Below are positions 28,464 to 37,910 of a DNA stretch of 64,000 nt, piece by piece. Source of the DNA: Cellulomonas sp. (GTDB taxonomy: Bacteria; Actinomycetota; Actinomycetes; Actinomycetales; Cellulomonadaceae); assembly GCF_017744555.1 (NCBI RefSeq), contig NZ_JAGIBD010000011.1:13873-77872 (forward strand), written 5' to 3'. The notes beneath the pieces are model-generated. The model ran no database searches. It saw only the letters and a program-made list of their open reading frames with translations, and was not told the origin of the DNA. The stretch's first letter is position 1; each line of letters starts with the position of its first letter. The translations under genes and the position numbers were made by a program.

Positions 28464-29740
28464 GCCATCGCCTGCAGCGTCTCGGGCGGCACCGCGCCCG
28501 CGAGCACGCGGCCGTCGTCGGTGATGAGCACGCTGAGCAGCGCCGAGCTGATGAGGTGCCCCTGCGGCACCTTCGTGGTGAGCGAGTCGTAGAGCGTGGC
28601 GGGGTCGATGCCCTGGAACTTGCTCGCCGGGCCGCCGCCGTCCTGCGGCCCGAACTGGTCGAGCAGGCCCTGGGCGCTCTCCGAGCCGATCGTCGGGCGC
28701 CCGCTGGGTGCGTCGGCGAGCGCCGACGGGTCGCCCGCGACGAGCGCCGGGCCGTCGACACCGGTGGCCTGCACGACGGTCGCCCACCCGGTGCCGGACA
28801 CCGTCACACCCTCGGGGAGTCCGGTGCCGGAGGCGGCCTTGGCGTGGTCGGCGGCGATCTGCTCGTCGGTCGGGAGGGTCACGACCTTCTCGGTGACGCT
28901 CGCGCCCGCGGGTGCCGAGAACGCCAGCACCGAGTCGGACGGCGTGGCGAACGTGACGTCGGTGAACCCGACCTCGAGCGCCGGCGTCTGCGCGTCCTTC
29001 GTGCTCCACACCTGCACCCGCAGAGGGGTGTCGGTCTTTGCGTCGATCGCGACGACCACGCGTGCCACGAGCGTGCCGGGCGTCTTCGGCGTGACGACGA
29101 GCTGGTACGCGCCGCGGCCGGCGACCGTGCTCTCGGCGTCCAGCGAGACGTCCGAGAACTGCTCGGCGCGGTCGAGCACCTGGCTTGCGGCTTCCGCAGG
29201 GGTCGGCAGATCGGCACCGCCGGGCACCTGACCTGCTGCTCGACCAGAAGTGGCCTCGTCCTTCATCGACTCGTACCGCGCCCGGTCCGCGTCGCTCACG
29301 GTGTAGTGCACGACCTCGTCGCCCGAGCTCGCGTACGTCCACGCCTCGGGTCCGTCGTGCACGACGGAGAACTCCGACATGTCGCCGAGCAGCGCGACGC
29401 GGCTGCGCTCGCCGCCGTCGGTCCACACGCGCAAGGTCGAGCTGCCGTCGAGCAGGTTGACGGGGTCGGCGGTCTCGGGCCCGAACGGGAGCGACGGGAG
29501 CCCGAGGCGCGCCGTGTAGACGACGGTGCCGGACAGCGCCTGCGGTTCCGCCGACGCCACGGCCGCGACGAGCTCCTCGGGCGTGACCGGCGGGAGGCCG
29601 CTCGAGTCGGCGGACGCGAGCAGCGGCGGCGCGGCGAACGCGACGCCGACGCCGACGGCCACGACCGCGGGGACCGCCCAGCGGGCGCGGGCCGACAGGG
29701 TCCGCCGGGGCGGCGGGGACAGGGGCGTGTTCTCGGTCAT
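28460..29740 (-). CDS. LolA-like lipoprotein carrier / outer-membrane-lipoprotein-sorting-like secreted protein
   Basis: N-terminal TM; VNLLDGSSTLRVWTDGGERSRVALLGDMSEFSVVHDGPEAWTYASSGDEVVHYTV typical of LolA-like/DUF2092 proteins; GTGA overlap with ATPase. Confidence 0.7.
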   Translation of the reverse strand: MTENTPLSPPPRRTLSARARWAVPAVVAVGVGVAFAAPPLLASADSSGLPPVTPEELVAAVASAEPQALSGTVVYTARLGLPSLPFGPETADPVNLLDGSSTLRVWTDGGERSRVALLGDMSEFSVVHDGPEAWTYASSGDEVVHYTVSDADRARYESMKDEATSGRAAGQVPGGADLPTPAEAASQVLDRAEQFSDVSLDAESTVAGRGAYQLVVTPKTPGTLVARVVVAIDAKTDTPLRVQVWSTKDAQTPALEVGFTDVTFATPSDSVLAFSAPAGASVTEKVVTLPTDEQIAADHAKAASGTGLPEGVTVSGTGWATVVQATGVDGPALVAGDPSALADAPSGRPTIGSESAQGLLDQFGPQDGGGPASKFQGIDPATLYDSLTTKVPQGHLISSALLSVLITDDGRVLAGAVPPETLQAMA

Positions 29741-29834
29741 GGCTCCACTGTGCGACGCGGGCCCTGTGGCCACGCTGAGAAGGCGTCCGGCCCGACGATG
29801 CCGACCGGTGGTGCCCGGATGGGATGCTGCTCAC

Positions 29835-30488
29835 GTGCGGGTTCTGGTGGTGGACGACGAGCGCGGGCTCGTGCGCGCGCTGCACCGCGGGCTGAGCGCC
29901 GAGGGGTTCGCCGTCGACGTCGCGTTCGACGGCGAGACGGGTCTGCAGCTCGCGACGGACCACGAGTACGACGCGATCGTCCTGGACATCATGCTCCCGC
30001 GGCGGCACGGCTACGACGTCGTGACGGCCCTGCGCGAGCGTGAGGTGTGGACGCCCGTGCTCATGCTCAGCGCCAAGGACGGCGAGTACGACGTCGCGGA
30101 CGGGCTCGACGTCGGCGCGGACGACTACCTGACGAAGCCGTTCTCGTTCGTCGTGCTCGTCGCGCGGCTGCGGGCGCTCGTGCGTCGGCCGTCCCGCGAG
30201 CGTCCGGCGGTGCTGGAGGTCGGCGACGTGCAGCTCGACCCGTCCGCCCGGACCGTCACGCAGGCCGGCAGGCCGGTCGCGCTCACCGTCCGCGAGCTCG
30301 CGCTGCTCGAGTACCTCATGCGGAACGCCGACCGGGTGGTCGGCAAGGTCGAGCTGCGCGACCACGTGTGGGAGGGCACGGGCGAGGACGTCAACGTCGT
30401 CGAGGTGTACGTCGGGTACCTGCGGCGCAAGCTCGGGCGGCAGACCGTGGCGACCGTGCGGGGCGCCGGCTACCGCGTCGCCGGGTGA
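29835..30488 (+). CDS. OmpR/PhoB-family response regulator
   Basis: VLVVDDERGLVRAL...VLDIMLPRRHGYDVV...LSAKDGEYDVADGLDVGADDYLTKPF; winged helix C-terminus. Confidence 0.94.
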   Translation: MRVLVVDDERGLVRALHRGLSAEGFAVDVAFDGETGLQLATDHEYDAIVLDIMLPRRHGYDVVTALREREVWTPVLMLSAKDGEYDVADGLDVGADDYLTKPFSFVVLVARLRALVRRPSRERPAVLEVGDVQLDPSARTVTQAGRPVALTVRELALLEYLMRNADRVVGKVELRDHVWEGTGEDVNVVEVYVGYLRRKLGRQTVATVRGAGYRVAG

Positions 30489-31861
30489 GCGCCCGACGCA
30501 CCGGTGCGGCGGGGCGACCCTCGCCGGGACACCGCTGGCGCAGCCGCTCCCTGCGGCTGCACCTCACCGTCCTCACGTCCGGGCTGCTGTGCGTCGCGCT
30601 GGTCGCAGGTGCGGTGGCGCTGACGACCGTGCTCTCGACGGCCCGGGTGGCCGCGCTGCGGGACGTCGTGACGGCCCGGTCGGCCACGGTCGCGGACCTC
30701 GCGACGGGCGACCGGCTCCCCGCCACCCTGCCGGTGCAGGAGCCGGGGGAGATCGCGCAGCTGCTCGACGCCGACGGACACGTGCTCGCGACGTCGCCGA
30801 ACGCGAGCGCGACGCTCCCGCTGCTCGACGCGGGTCCGCTCGCCGACCTGCGCCCGTCGGGTGACGGTGTCGCGGTGACGACCGTGAGCACCGGGTACGA
30901 CGCCGAGGCGCTCGTCGCGGTCCGGGGCACGACGTTCCGGGGCGAGCCGGCGACCGTCGTGGCGAGCGTGCCGCTGGGGGAGGTCCGTGGGCTCGTCCGG
31001 GCGCTGCGGCTGTCGCTCGTGGTGGTCGTCCCGGTGCTGACGCTGCTGCTCGCGTGGACGATCTGGCTCGTGCTCGGCCGCGCGCTGCGTCCCGTCGACC
31101 AGATGCGCCGCGCCGCCGCCGAGGTGGCCCGCAGCGGCGGCCCCGGGTCGCTGCCCGTGCCACGCGCGGACGACGAGATCGCGGCCCTGGCCCGCACGCT
31201 CAACGAGATGCTCGACCGGCTCGAGACGTCGGCTGCCCGGCAGCGCACGTTCGTCGCGGACGCGGCCCACGAGCTGCGCTCGCCGCTCGCCGCGCTGCGC
31301 GCCTCGGTCGACGTCGCCCGTGCCCACCCCGAGTCCTACGGCACGGGCGAGCTCGCCGCGGACCTGGAGCGCGAGGTGCTGCGCATGCAGGCGCTCGTCG
31401 ACGACCTGCTGCTGCTGGCCCGTGTCGGGTCGGCCCCGACCGTGCGGACCGAGGTCGACCTGGGGGCGCTCGCGCGCGAGGTGGCCGAGATGCCGCGCAC
31501 GGGAGCCCCGGTCGACGTGGTCGGCGAGGGTGCCGGGCTCGGGCAGGCCGCGGCGCTCGGGCGGGTCGTGCGCAACCTCGTCGACAACGCGGCCCGGCAC
31601 GCCGCGACGCGTGTGCGCGTGACCGTCGCCGACGGCTCGGTCGTGGTCGAGGACGACGGTCGCGGCATCGCCGAGGCCGACCGGGAGCGCGTGTTCGAGC
31701 GGTTCGTGCGGCTCGACGACGCCCGGGAGCGCGAGGCCGGCGGCAGCGGGCTCGGCCTGGCGATCGCCCGGGAGGTCGCCCGCGAGCAGGCAGGGGACGT
31801 GCTGCTCGGGGTGTCAAAGCTCGGCGGTCTGCGAGCCACGCTGGTCGTCGAGCGGCCGTGA
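30485..31861 (+). CDS. Sensor histidine kinase
   Basis: TM helices, HAMP, DAAHELRSPLAALRASVD, VRNLVDNAARHA, GGSGLGLAIAREV. Confidence 0.94.
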   Translation: MSARRTGAAGRPSPGHRWRSRSLRLHLTVLTSGLLCVALVAGAVALTTVLSTARVAALRDVVTARSATVADLATGDRLPATLPVQEPGEIAQLLDADGHVLATSPNASATLPLLDAGPLADLRPSGDGVAVTTVSTGYDAEALVAVRGTTFRGEPATVVASVPLGEVRGLVRALRLSLVVVVPVLTLLLAWTIWLVLGRALRPVDQMRRAAAEVARSGGPGSLPVPRADDEIAALARTLNEMLDRLETSAARQRTFVADAAHELRSPLAALRASVDVARAHPESYGTGELAADLEREVLRMQALVDDLLLLARVGSAPTVRTEVDLGALAREVAEMPRTGAPVDVVGEGAGLGQAAALGRVVRNLVDNAARHAATRVRVTVADGSVVVEDDGRGIAEADRERVFERFVRLDDAREREAGGSGLGLAIAREVAREQAGDVLLGVSKLGGLRATLVVERP

Positions 31862-31867
31862 CGCCCG

Positions 31868-32677
31868 TCAGGCCCAGTGGGCAGGGCGCTCGACCCGGGC
31901 AGGCAGGCGCGTGGTCGAGTCGCCGCGGGCGGCGCCGGTCTGCGGCTGCGTGAGGAACAGGGCGCCGGTGAGGTCCGCGCCGCGCAGGTCGGCGCCGCGC
32001 AGGTCGGCGCCCAGCAGGTCGGCGTCGCGCAGGTCGGCCCGTCGCAGGTCCGCGCCGAGCAGCAGCGCACCGCGCAGATCGGCCCCACGCAGCGCGGAAC
32101 CGGACAGCCGGGCGCCCACGAGGTCGGCGCGACGGCGGTCCGGCCCGCGGAACGGTGCGCGGACCAGGCGGCTCGCCTCGGTCAGCAGGGCGTCCACCCG
32201 GCGGCGGGGCGGGTCGATGTCCAGCGGTGCGAGCTCGGCGGGCGGGAGGTCGGTGAGCGACCGCACGTCGTCGAGCGCGGCGTGGAGGTCGTCGTGCAGG
32301 GGCGCCGTCGCCGCACGGTCGGCGGCGTCCGTGAGGTGCCACAGCAGCTCGTGGAGCTGGCGCTGCACGGTGAACGCCGCGAACATCGGCCCGGCGACCT
32401 CGGGTCCCTCACGCCACGACCGGCCACCGAACGTCCCCTGGGTGACGTGCTGCCCGGCGCCGAAGCAGTCGAACACCGTGCAGCCCGGGAAGCCCCGCTC
32501 GCGGAGGTGCGCGTGGATGCCGCAGCCGTCGTCCTGCCGCAGGTGCGTGCAGGGAACCCCGCCCGGCTTGTCGAGCGCGAAGTCGGCCGAGCGCGCGAAC
32601 GGCAGGGCGACGCAGCACAGGCCGACGCAGCGCGAGCAGTCCGCCCGCAGGTCGTCGAGGCGCAGCGGTGCGGGCAC
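31868..32677 (-). CDS. Cys-cluster (CxxCxxxCC, YkgJ-like) N-terminus fused to pentapeptide repeats
   Basis: [14 protein letters not shown]...[33 protein letters not shown], then [58 protein letters not shown]. Confidence 0.85.
   Translation of the reverse strand: MPAPLRLDDLRADCSRCVGLCCVALPFARSADFALDKPGGVPCTHLRQDDGCGIHAHLRERGFPGCTVFDCFGAGQHVTQGTFGGRSWREGPEVAGPMFAAFTVQRQLHELLWHLTDAADRAATAPLHDDLHAALDDVRSLTDLPPAELAPLDIDPPRRRVDALLTEASRLVRAPFRGPDRRRADLVGARLSGSALRGADLRGALLLGADLRRADLRDADLLGADLRGADLRGADLTGALFLTQPQTGAARGDSTTRLPARVERPAHWA
31960..32130. repeat. 15-bp-periodic coding repeat (pentapeptide repeats), approximate bounds
   Basis: Recurrent GCGCAGGTCGGCGCC-like units within the CDS on the minus strand. 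Confidence 0.8.
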
Positions 32678-32686
32678 CGGGAGCGG

Positions 32687-32914
32687 TCAGTCGCCCTCGA
32701 TCGCGGGCAGGATCGTCGTCGGGATCATGAACGCGAGCGTGATGCTCGCGATCGCGCCGAGGAACGTCCACGACACGGTCTCGTCGCCGCTGAACGACAG
32801 GGCGAACAGCACGAACCCGCCGACGAGGAAGACGAACGCGAAGAACGTCCCGACCACCCGGCCCGCCGACTCGCTGCTCTGCTCGTCGCGAGGCTCGATC
32901 ACGGGGTACGTCAT
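32687..32914 (-). CDS. Small membrane protein (two predicted TM)
   Basis: MTYPVIEPRDEQSSESAGRVVGTFFAFVFLVGGFVLFALSFSGDETVSWTFLGAIASITLAFMIPTTIL. Confidence 0.65.
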   Translation of the reverse strand: MTYPVIEPRDEQSSESAGRVVGTFFAFVFLVGGFVLFALSFSGDETVSWTFLGAIASITLAFMIPTTILPAIEGD

Positions 32915-33020
32915 GGCGGGGCTCCTTCGTCGTCGAGGGACCGGCGGTCCTGACCACGAGTCTCGCGCGGGTCGCCGTCGGTCCGCCACCGGCGTCCACG
33001 GTGTGTCGACGCCCGGTGCG

Positions 33021-33971
33021 TCACACGAGCCGGCGGGCACGTGGCGCCCGGGGACCGAATCGAGGCGCGCGCGACGCCTGCGTGAGCTCGATCAGCCGGA
33101 TCACCCGCTGCCGGTGACCGCGCCACGGCTCGAGCAGCTCGAGCATCCCCGCGTCGTCCGTGCGACGCCCGGTGAGCGCCCACCCGACGAGGTGCGCGAG
33201 GTGGAAGTCGCCGACGGACACCGCGTCGGCGTCGCCGAGGGCCCGCGACGCGACCTCCGCGACGGTCCACGGCCCGATGCCGCGCACGGTGAGCATCCTG
33301 CGCCGTGCCTCGTCGAGCGGCAGGTCGGCACCCGCCTGCAGCCCGCGCGCGACCGTCGCGGCCCTGCGGACGGTGCCGGAGCGCGCCTCCTCGACGCCCG
33401 CGGCCCGCCACTCCCACACCGGCAGGTCGCGCCACACGCTCGCCGTCGGCGCGACGCGCAGACCCGCCGGCGCCGGACCGGGGGCGAGCGTCCCGTGCCG
33501 GAGCACGAGCCGACGCCACGACGCCTTGGCGTCCAGACCGACGACGCGCTGCTCGAGCACCGCCGGCACGAGCTGCTCCATCACGTTGCCCGAGCGCGGG
33601 ATCCGCAGCCCGGGGAGCCGGCGGTGCGCGTCGCGCACGAGCGGGTGCAGGTCGGCCCGGAAGCCGGTCGGGTCGTCGCCGGCACCCAGCAGCGCAGGCA
33701 CCCCGATGAGCGCCCGGTCCGCCCCCGGCCCCCACGCGGTGACGTGCACGCCGTCCGACCGGACGCGCAGGTGCAGCGTCGCCGGGCCGTCGGCGTTCGA
33801 CGTCGCGCGCCACAGCGAGCCGTCGGGCGTGGACGCCCAGGTCGGGTCGCCGCCGCCGTGCCGCAACGAGGACAGCGTCAGCCGCACGTCGAGGGGTGCG
33901 GTGGGCCGGTAGACGGTGCCGAGCGCGGGTGCGTCGACCGGCGGGGCGACGCGGTCGACGGCAGGCACCAC
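33021..33971 (-). CDS. HhH-GPD DNA glycosylase (AlkA/3-methyladenine glycosylase-like)
   Basis: VLEQRVVGLDAKASWRRLV; RRRMLTVRGIGPWTVAEVASRALGDADAVSVGDFHLAHLVGWAL. Confidence 0.85.
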   Translation of the reverse strand: MVPAVDRVAPPVDAPALGTVYRPTAPLDVRLTLSSLRHGGGDPTWASTPDGSLWRATSNADGPATLHLRVRSDGVHVTAWGPGADRALIGVPALLGAGDDPTGFRADLHPLVRDAHRRLPGLRIPRSGNVMEQLVPAVLEQRVVGLDAKASWRRLVLRHGTLAPGPAPAGLRVAPTASVWRDLPVWEWRAAGVEEARSGTVRRAATVARGLQAGADLPLDEARRRMLTVRGIGPWTVAEVASRALGDADAVSVGDFHLAHLVGWALTGRRTDDAGMLELLEPWRGHRQRVIRLIELTQASRAPRFGPRAPRARRLV

Positions 33972-34029
33972 ACCACTATGCGCCCGCGCGGGGATGCCGT
34001 GAGACCACCGCACGGGCACACTGCGCCGG

Positions 34030-34944
34030 GTGACCATCCGGATCGGCATCTCGGGCTGGCGGTACGCGCCGTGGCGCGGCGTCTTCTACCCCCAAGGCCT
34101 GCCGCAGCGTGCGGAGCTCGAGTTCGCGTCGCACCGGCTGACGTCGATCGAGGTCAACGGGTCGTTCTACTCGCTGCAGCGCCCCGAGAGCTACCAGGCG
34201 TGGGCGGCGCAGACGCCCGACGACTTCGTGTTCTCCGTGAAGGGGCCGCGGTTCGTCACGCACATGAAGAAGCTCGCCGACGTGCGCACGCCGGTCGCGA
34301 ACTTCCTGGCGAACGGCATGCTCGCGCTCGGGCCGAAGCTCGGCCCGGTGCTGTGGCAGCTGCCGCCGACGCTCGGGTTCGACGCCGACCGGCTCGCCCG
34401 TTTCTTCGACCTGCTCCCGCGCACGACGTCGGCCGCCGCGGCCCTGGCCACCGAGCACGACGAGCGCGTCGACGACCGGGCGTGGACCACGACCGACTCC
34501 GACCGCCCGCTGCGCCACGTGGTCGAGGTGCGCCATGCGACGTTCGAGACGCCCGCGTTCGTCGAGCTGCTGCGCGCGCACGACATCGGCCTCGTCGTCG
34601 CCGACACCGCGGGCCGCTGGCCGTGCCTCCACGACGTCACCTCCGACGTGGTCTATGTGCGCCTGCACGGCGACACCGAGCTCTACACGAGCGGGTACGA
34701 CGACGCCGCGCTCGACCGGTGGGCCGCACGGGTGCGCGCGTGGGCGGCGGGCGACGAGCCGGTGGACGTCGAGCGGCTCCTCGGGCCCGCGGCCGCGGCG
34801 TCGTCGCGCGACGTGTTCGTGTACTTCGACAACGACGTCAAGGTGCGCGCACCGTTCGACGCGCTGGGCCTGATCGCACGGGTGCGGGACGTGGCCGGCG
34901 TGGAGGCCGTGCACGAGGGCCCGGTGCCGCCGCCCGCCGCCTGA
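34030..34944 (+). CDS. DUF72-family protein
   Basis: IRIGISGWRYAPWRGVFYPQGLPQRAELEFASHRLTSIEVNGSFYSLQRPESYQAWAAQTPDDFVFSVKG. Confidence 0.9.
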   Translation: MTIRIGISGWRYAPWRGVFYPQGLPQRAELEFASHRLTSIEVNGSFYSLQRPESYQAWAAQTPDDFVFSVKGPRFVTHMKKLADVRTPVANFLANGMLALGPKLGPVLWQLPPTLGFDADRLARFFDLLPRTTSAAAALATEHDERVDDRAWTTTDSDRPLRHVVEVRHATFETPAFVELLRAHDIGLVVADTAGRWPCLHDVTSDVVYVRLHGDTELYTSGYDDAALDRWAARVRAWAAGDEPVDVERLLGPAAAASSRDVFVYFDNDVKVRAPFDALGLIARVRDVAGVEAVHEGPVPPPAA

Positions 34945-34951
34945 CGACGGC

Positions 34952-35323
34952 TCAGTGGCCGCGCAGCTTCTCGATGAGCCGCCGGTCCCGCTTGGTGGGG
35001 CGCCCCGCGCCGCGGTCGCGCTGCCCGGCGACCGCGACCTGCTCACGGGGGACGACGGCGGGGGAGCGGTCGAGGTAGCAGGCGACCGCGACGTCCGCAC
35101 CGACGCGCTTCACGATGGTCCGCTGCACGATCACGATCCGCTCGCGCGCTCCGCCGCGGACGTGCACCTCGTCGCCCTGGACCACCTGCGTCGCGGGCTT
35201 GGCGCGGTCGCCGTTGACGCGCACATGGCCCGCGCGGCACGCCGCACCGGCCGCCGAACGTGTGGGGAACAGGCGGACGGCCCACGTCCACGCATCGACC
35301 CGGGCCCGGGACACCTCTGCCAT
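34952..35323 (-). CDS. S4-domain RNA-binding protein (Hsp15/HslR-like)
   Basis: RVDAWTWAVRLFPTRSAAGAACRAGHVRVNGDRAKPATQVVQGDEVHVR. Confidence 0.88.
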   Translation of the reverse strand: MAEVSRARVDAWTWAVRLFPTRSAAGAACRAGHVRVNGDRAKPATQVVQGDEVHVRGGARERIVIVQRTIVKRVGADVAVACYLDRSPAVVPREQVAVAGQRDRGAGRPTKRDRRLIEKLRGH

Positions 35324-35457
35324 CCCTCGACCCTCTCACGACGTCGAAACGCTTCACCGCCGTGTTCGCCGGGACCCGTCCCGCCACGCTCGGCGGTGGT
35401 GGGCCGCCGCCCGCCGGTCGGGCGAGGAGCCCGCCTCGTGCGCCCCGGGAGGACCCG

Positions 35458-36576
35458 ATGACGACCCGTCCGACGACCCGCCTGATCCGAGTGCTGGCGA
35501 GCGTGGCCGGCGCGCTCGCGCTGCTCCTCGGCGGTGCGCTCGCGCTCGCCGGCCCCACGTCGGCGGCCGACCCGGTGCGCATCATGACGCTCGGCGACTC
35601 GATCACGGGCTCGCCGGGCTGCTGGCGGGCGCTGCTCTGGCAGAAGCTCCAGCAGGCCGGGCACACGAACATCGACATGGTCGGCACGCTGCCCGCGCAG
35701 GGCTGCGGCCTCCCGTACGACGGCGACAACGAGGGCCACGGCGGCTACCTCGTGACGAACGTCGCCGACCAGAACCAGCTCGTCGGGTGGCTCGCGTCGA
35801 CGAAGCCCGACGTCGTCGTCATGCACTTCGGCACGAACGACGTGTGGAGCAACCGGTCGACGCAGCAGATCCTCGCGGCGTACACGACGCTCGTGCAGCA
35901 GATGCGCGCGAGCAACCCCCGCATGAAGGTGCTGGTCGCGCAGATCATCCCGGTGGCGCCGTCGTCCTGCGCCGAGTGCCCCGGCCGGACCAGCGCCCTG
36001 AACGCCGCGATCCCCGCGTGGGCCGCCGGCCTGACGACGGCCGCCTCACCGATCACGGTCGTCGACCAGTGGACCGGCTGGGTCCCCGCGACCGACACGG
36101 GCGACGGCGTGCACCCCAACGACGCGGGCACCGTGAAGATGGCCGACCGGTGGTACCCGGCGCTCGAGGCGACGCTGGACGGCACGACGCCGACGACCAC
36201 GCCGACGCCCACGCCGACCACCCCGACGCCCACCCCGACGGCCAGCCCCACGTACACGATGCCGCCGGTCCCGCCGGGCACCCCCGGCTGCATCGCCACG
36301 TACACGCTGGCCAGCACCTGGCCCGGCGGGTTCGTCGCGAGCGTCCGCGTCACCGCCGTCGGCGCCCCGATCACCGGCTGGCGCGTGACGCTCTCGCTGC
36401 CGAACGGCCAGGTCGCGAACGCGTGGAGCGCGCAGCCCACGCTGACCTCGGGCGACGCCAGGCAGTTCGGCAACGCGGCGTGGAACGGCTCCCTGGCCGT
36501 CGGCCAGGCGACCGAGTTCGGCTTCCAGGGCACCGGCGACGGTCAGGCCGCCGGCGTGAACTGCTCGCCCGCCTGA
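35458..36576 (+). CDS. Secreted SGNH/GDSL carbohydrate esterase (CE3-like) with Thr-Pro linker and CBM2
   Basis: Signal peptide; IMTLGDSITGSPGCWR; HFGTNDVW; DGVHPNDAGTVKMA; linker TTTPTPTPTTPTPTPT; CBM2-like C-TYTLASTWPGGFVASVRVTAVGAPITGWRVTLSLPNGQ...WNGSLAVGQATEFGFQG. Confidence 0.9.
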   Translation: MTTRPTTRLIRVLASVAGALALLLGGALALAGPTSAADPVRIMTLGDSITGSPGCWRALLWQKLQQAGHTNIDMVGTLPAQGCGLPYDGDNEGHGGYLVTNVADQNQLVGWLASTKPDVVVMHFGTNDVWSNRSTQQILAAYTTLVQQMRASNPRMKVLVAQIIPVAPSSCAECPGRTSALNAAIPAWAAGLTTAASPITVVDQWTGWVPATDTGDGVHPNDAGTVKMADRWYPALEATLDGTTPTTTPTPTPTTPTPTPTASPTYTMPPVPPGTPGCIATYTLASTWPGGFVASVRVTAVGAPITGWRVTLSLPNGQVANAWSAQPTLTSGDARQFGNAAWNGSLAVGQATEFGFQGTGDGQAAGVNCSPA

Positions 36577-36594
36577 CATGCATACGGTGGGGCC

Positions 36595-37827
36595 ATGCCT
36601 CCCACCACACCCCAGGTCGTCGCGATCGTCGGCGGCCACGTCGTCCCCGTCTCCAGCGCCCCGGTCCCCGGCGGCACCGTCGTCGTCACCGACGGGCGGA
36701 TCACCGCCGTCGGCGCCGACGTCGCGGTGCCCGCCGGGGCCCGGGTGATCGACGCGACCGGTCGCTGGGTGCTGCCGGGGTTCGTCGAGGCCCACGGCCA
36801 CGTCGGGCTGCACGAGGAGGGTGAGGGCCCCGCGGGCGACGACACGAACGAGATGGTCACGCCCAACACGGCCGGGGTCCGGGCGGTCGACGCGGTGAAC
36901 ATCGAGGACGAGGGGTTCCGCGACGCGCTCGTCGGCGGCATCACGTCCGTCGTCGTCAAGCCCGGGTCGGGCAACCCGATCGGCGGGCAGTCGGTCGCGA
37001 TGAAGACGTGGGGCGGCCGCACGGTCGACGAGCAGGTCATCTCGGCGTCGGTCAGCGTGAAGTCGGCGCTCGGCGAGAACCCGAAGCGCGTGTACGGGCA
37101 GCGCACCCAGCTGCCGTCGACCCGGCTCGGCACCGCGTTCGTCATCCGGGAGGCGCTCACGAAGGCCCGGAACTACGCGACCGCCCGCGCCGCGGCGTCG
37201 TCCAAGGGCGAGCCGTTCGCGACCGACCTCACGCTCGAGACCCTCGCCCGCGTGCTCGACGGCGAGCTCGTGTGGGACCAGCACACGCACCGCCACGACG
37301 ACATCGCCACCGCCCTGCGGCTGGCCGACGAGTTCGGCTACCGCCTCGTCGTCAACCACGGCACCGAGGCGCACAAGATCGCCGACGTGCTCGCCGAGCG
37401 CGACGTGCCTGTGGTGTTCGGGCCGCTGTTCACGAGCCGGTCGAAGGTCGAGCTGCGGGACCGGGCCATCGCGAACCTCGCGGCGCTCGCGGCCGCCGGT
37501 GTCCGGGTCGCGATCACGACGGACCACCCCGTCGTGCCGATCAACTTCCTGGTCCACCAGGCGACGCTCGCGGTCAAGGAGGGGCTGCCGCGGCAGACCG
37601 CGCTCGAGGCGCTCACGGTCAACCCGGCGGAGTTCTTCGGTCTGTCGGAGCGTGTCGGTGCGCTCGAGCCGGGGCGAGACGGCGACGTCGTCGTCTGGTC
37701 GGGCGACCCGCTCGACGTGCACTCGCGCGCCGAGCACGTGCTGATCGACGGCCGGACGGTCTACACGTGGGACGCGGAGGCGCATCGGGGGCGGGTCGTC
37801 GAGCGCACGGAGCGCTTCGCGTCCTGA
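36595..37827 (+). CDS. Amidohydrolase (imidazolonepropionase-related)
   Basis: VIDATGRWVLPGFVEAHGHVGLHEEGEG; HTHRHDDI; ITTDHPVVP; FFGLSERVGALEPGRDGDVVVWSGDPLD. Confidence 0.88.
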   Translation: MPPTTPQVVAIVGGHVVPVSSAPVPGGTVVVTDGRITAVGADVAVPAGARVIDATGRWVLPGFVEAHGHVGLHEEGEGPAGDDTNEMVTPNTAGVRAVDAVNIEDEGFRDALVGGITSVVVKPGSGNPIGGQSVAMKTWGGRTVDEQVISASVSVKSALGENPKRVYGQRTQLPSTRLGTAFVIREALTKARNYATARAAASSKGEPFATDLTLETLARVLDGELVWDQHTHRHDDIATALRLADEFGYRLVVNHGTEAHKIADVLAERDVPVVFGPLFTSRSKVELRDRAIANLAALAAAGVRVAITTDHPVVPINFLVHQATLAVKEGLPRQTALEALTVNPAEFFGLSERVGALEPGRDGDVVVWSGDPLDVHSRAEHVLIDGRTVYTWDAEAHRGRVVERTERFAS

Positions 37828-37855
37828 CCCTGCGGGCCACCGCCTGACGGACGAC

Positions 37856-37894
37856 GTGAAGGGTTCGTCGCACCTGGTGCGACGAACCCTTCAC
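37856..37894. terminator. Bidirectional hairpin terminator between amidohydrolase and pgi
   Basis: GTGAAGGGTTCGTCGCACC-t-GGTGCGACGAACCCTTCAC, perfect 19-nt arms. Confidence 0.8.
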
Positions 37895-37910
37895 GGTGGG
37901 ACCGGGACCG

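Noticed and set aside
31960-32130. Possible minisatellite or CRISPR-like array
   Set aside because: The 15-bp period equals five codons and encodes pentapeptide repeats; no spacers.
31911-35078. 1055-aa plus-strand ORF across pentapeptide gene to DUF72 region
   Set aside because: Crosses several supported genes in the wrong frame or strand with biased composition.
36595-37827. Amidohydrolase as the missing nagA
   Set aside because: The sequence resembles imidazolonepropionase-type amidohydrolases (VEAHGHVGLHEEG, ITTDHPVVP), not NagA, and is not in the nag operon.
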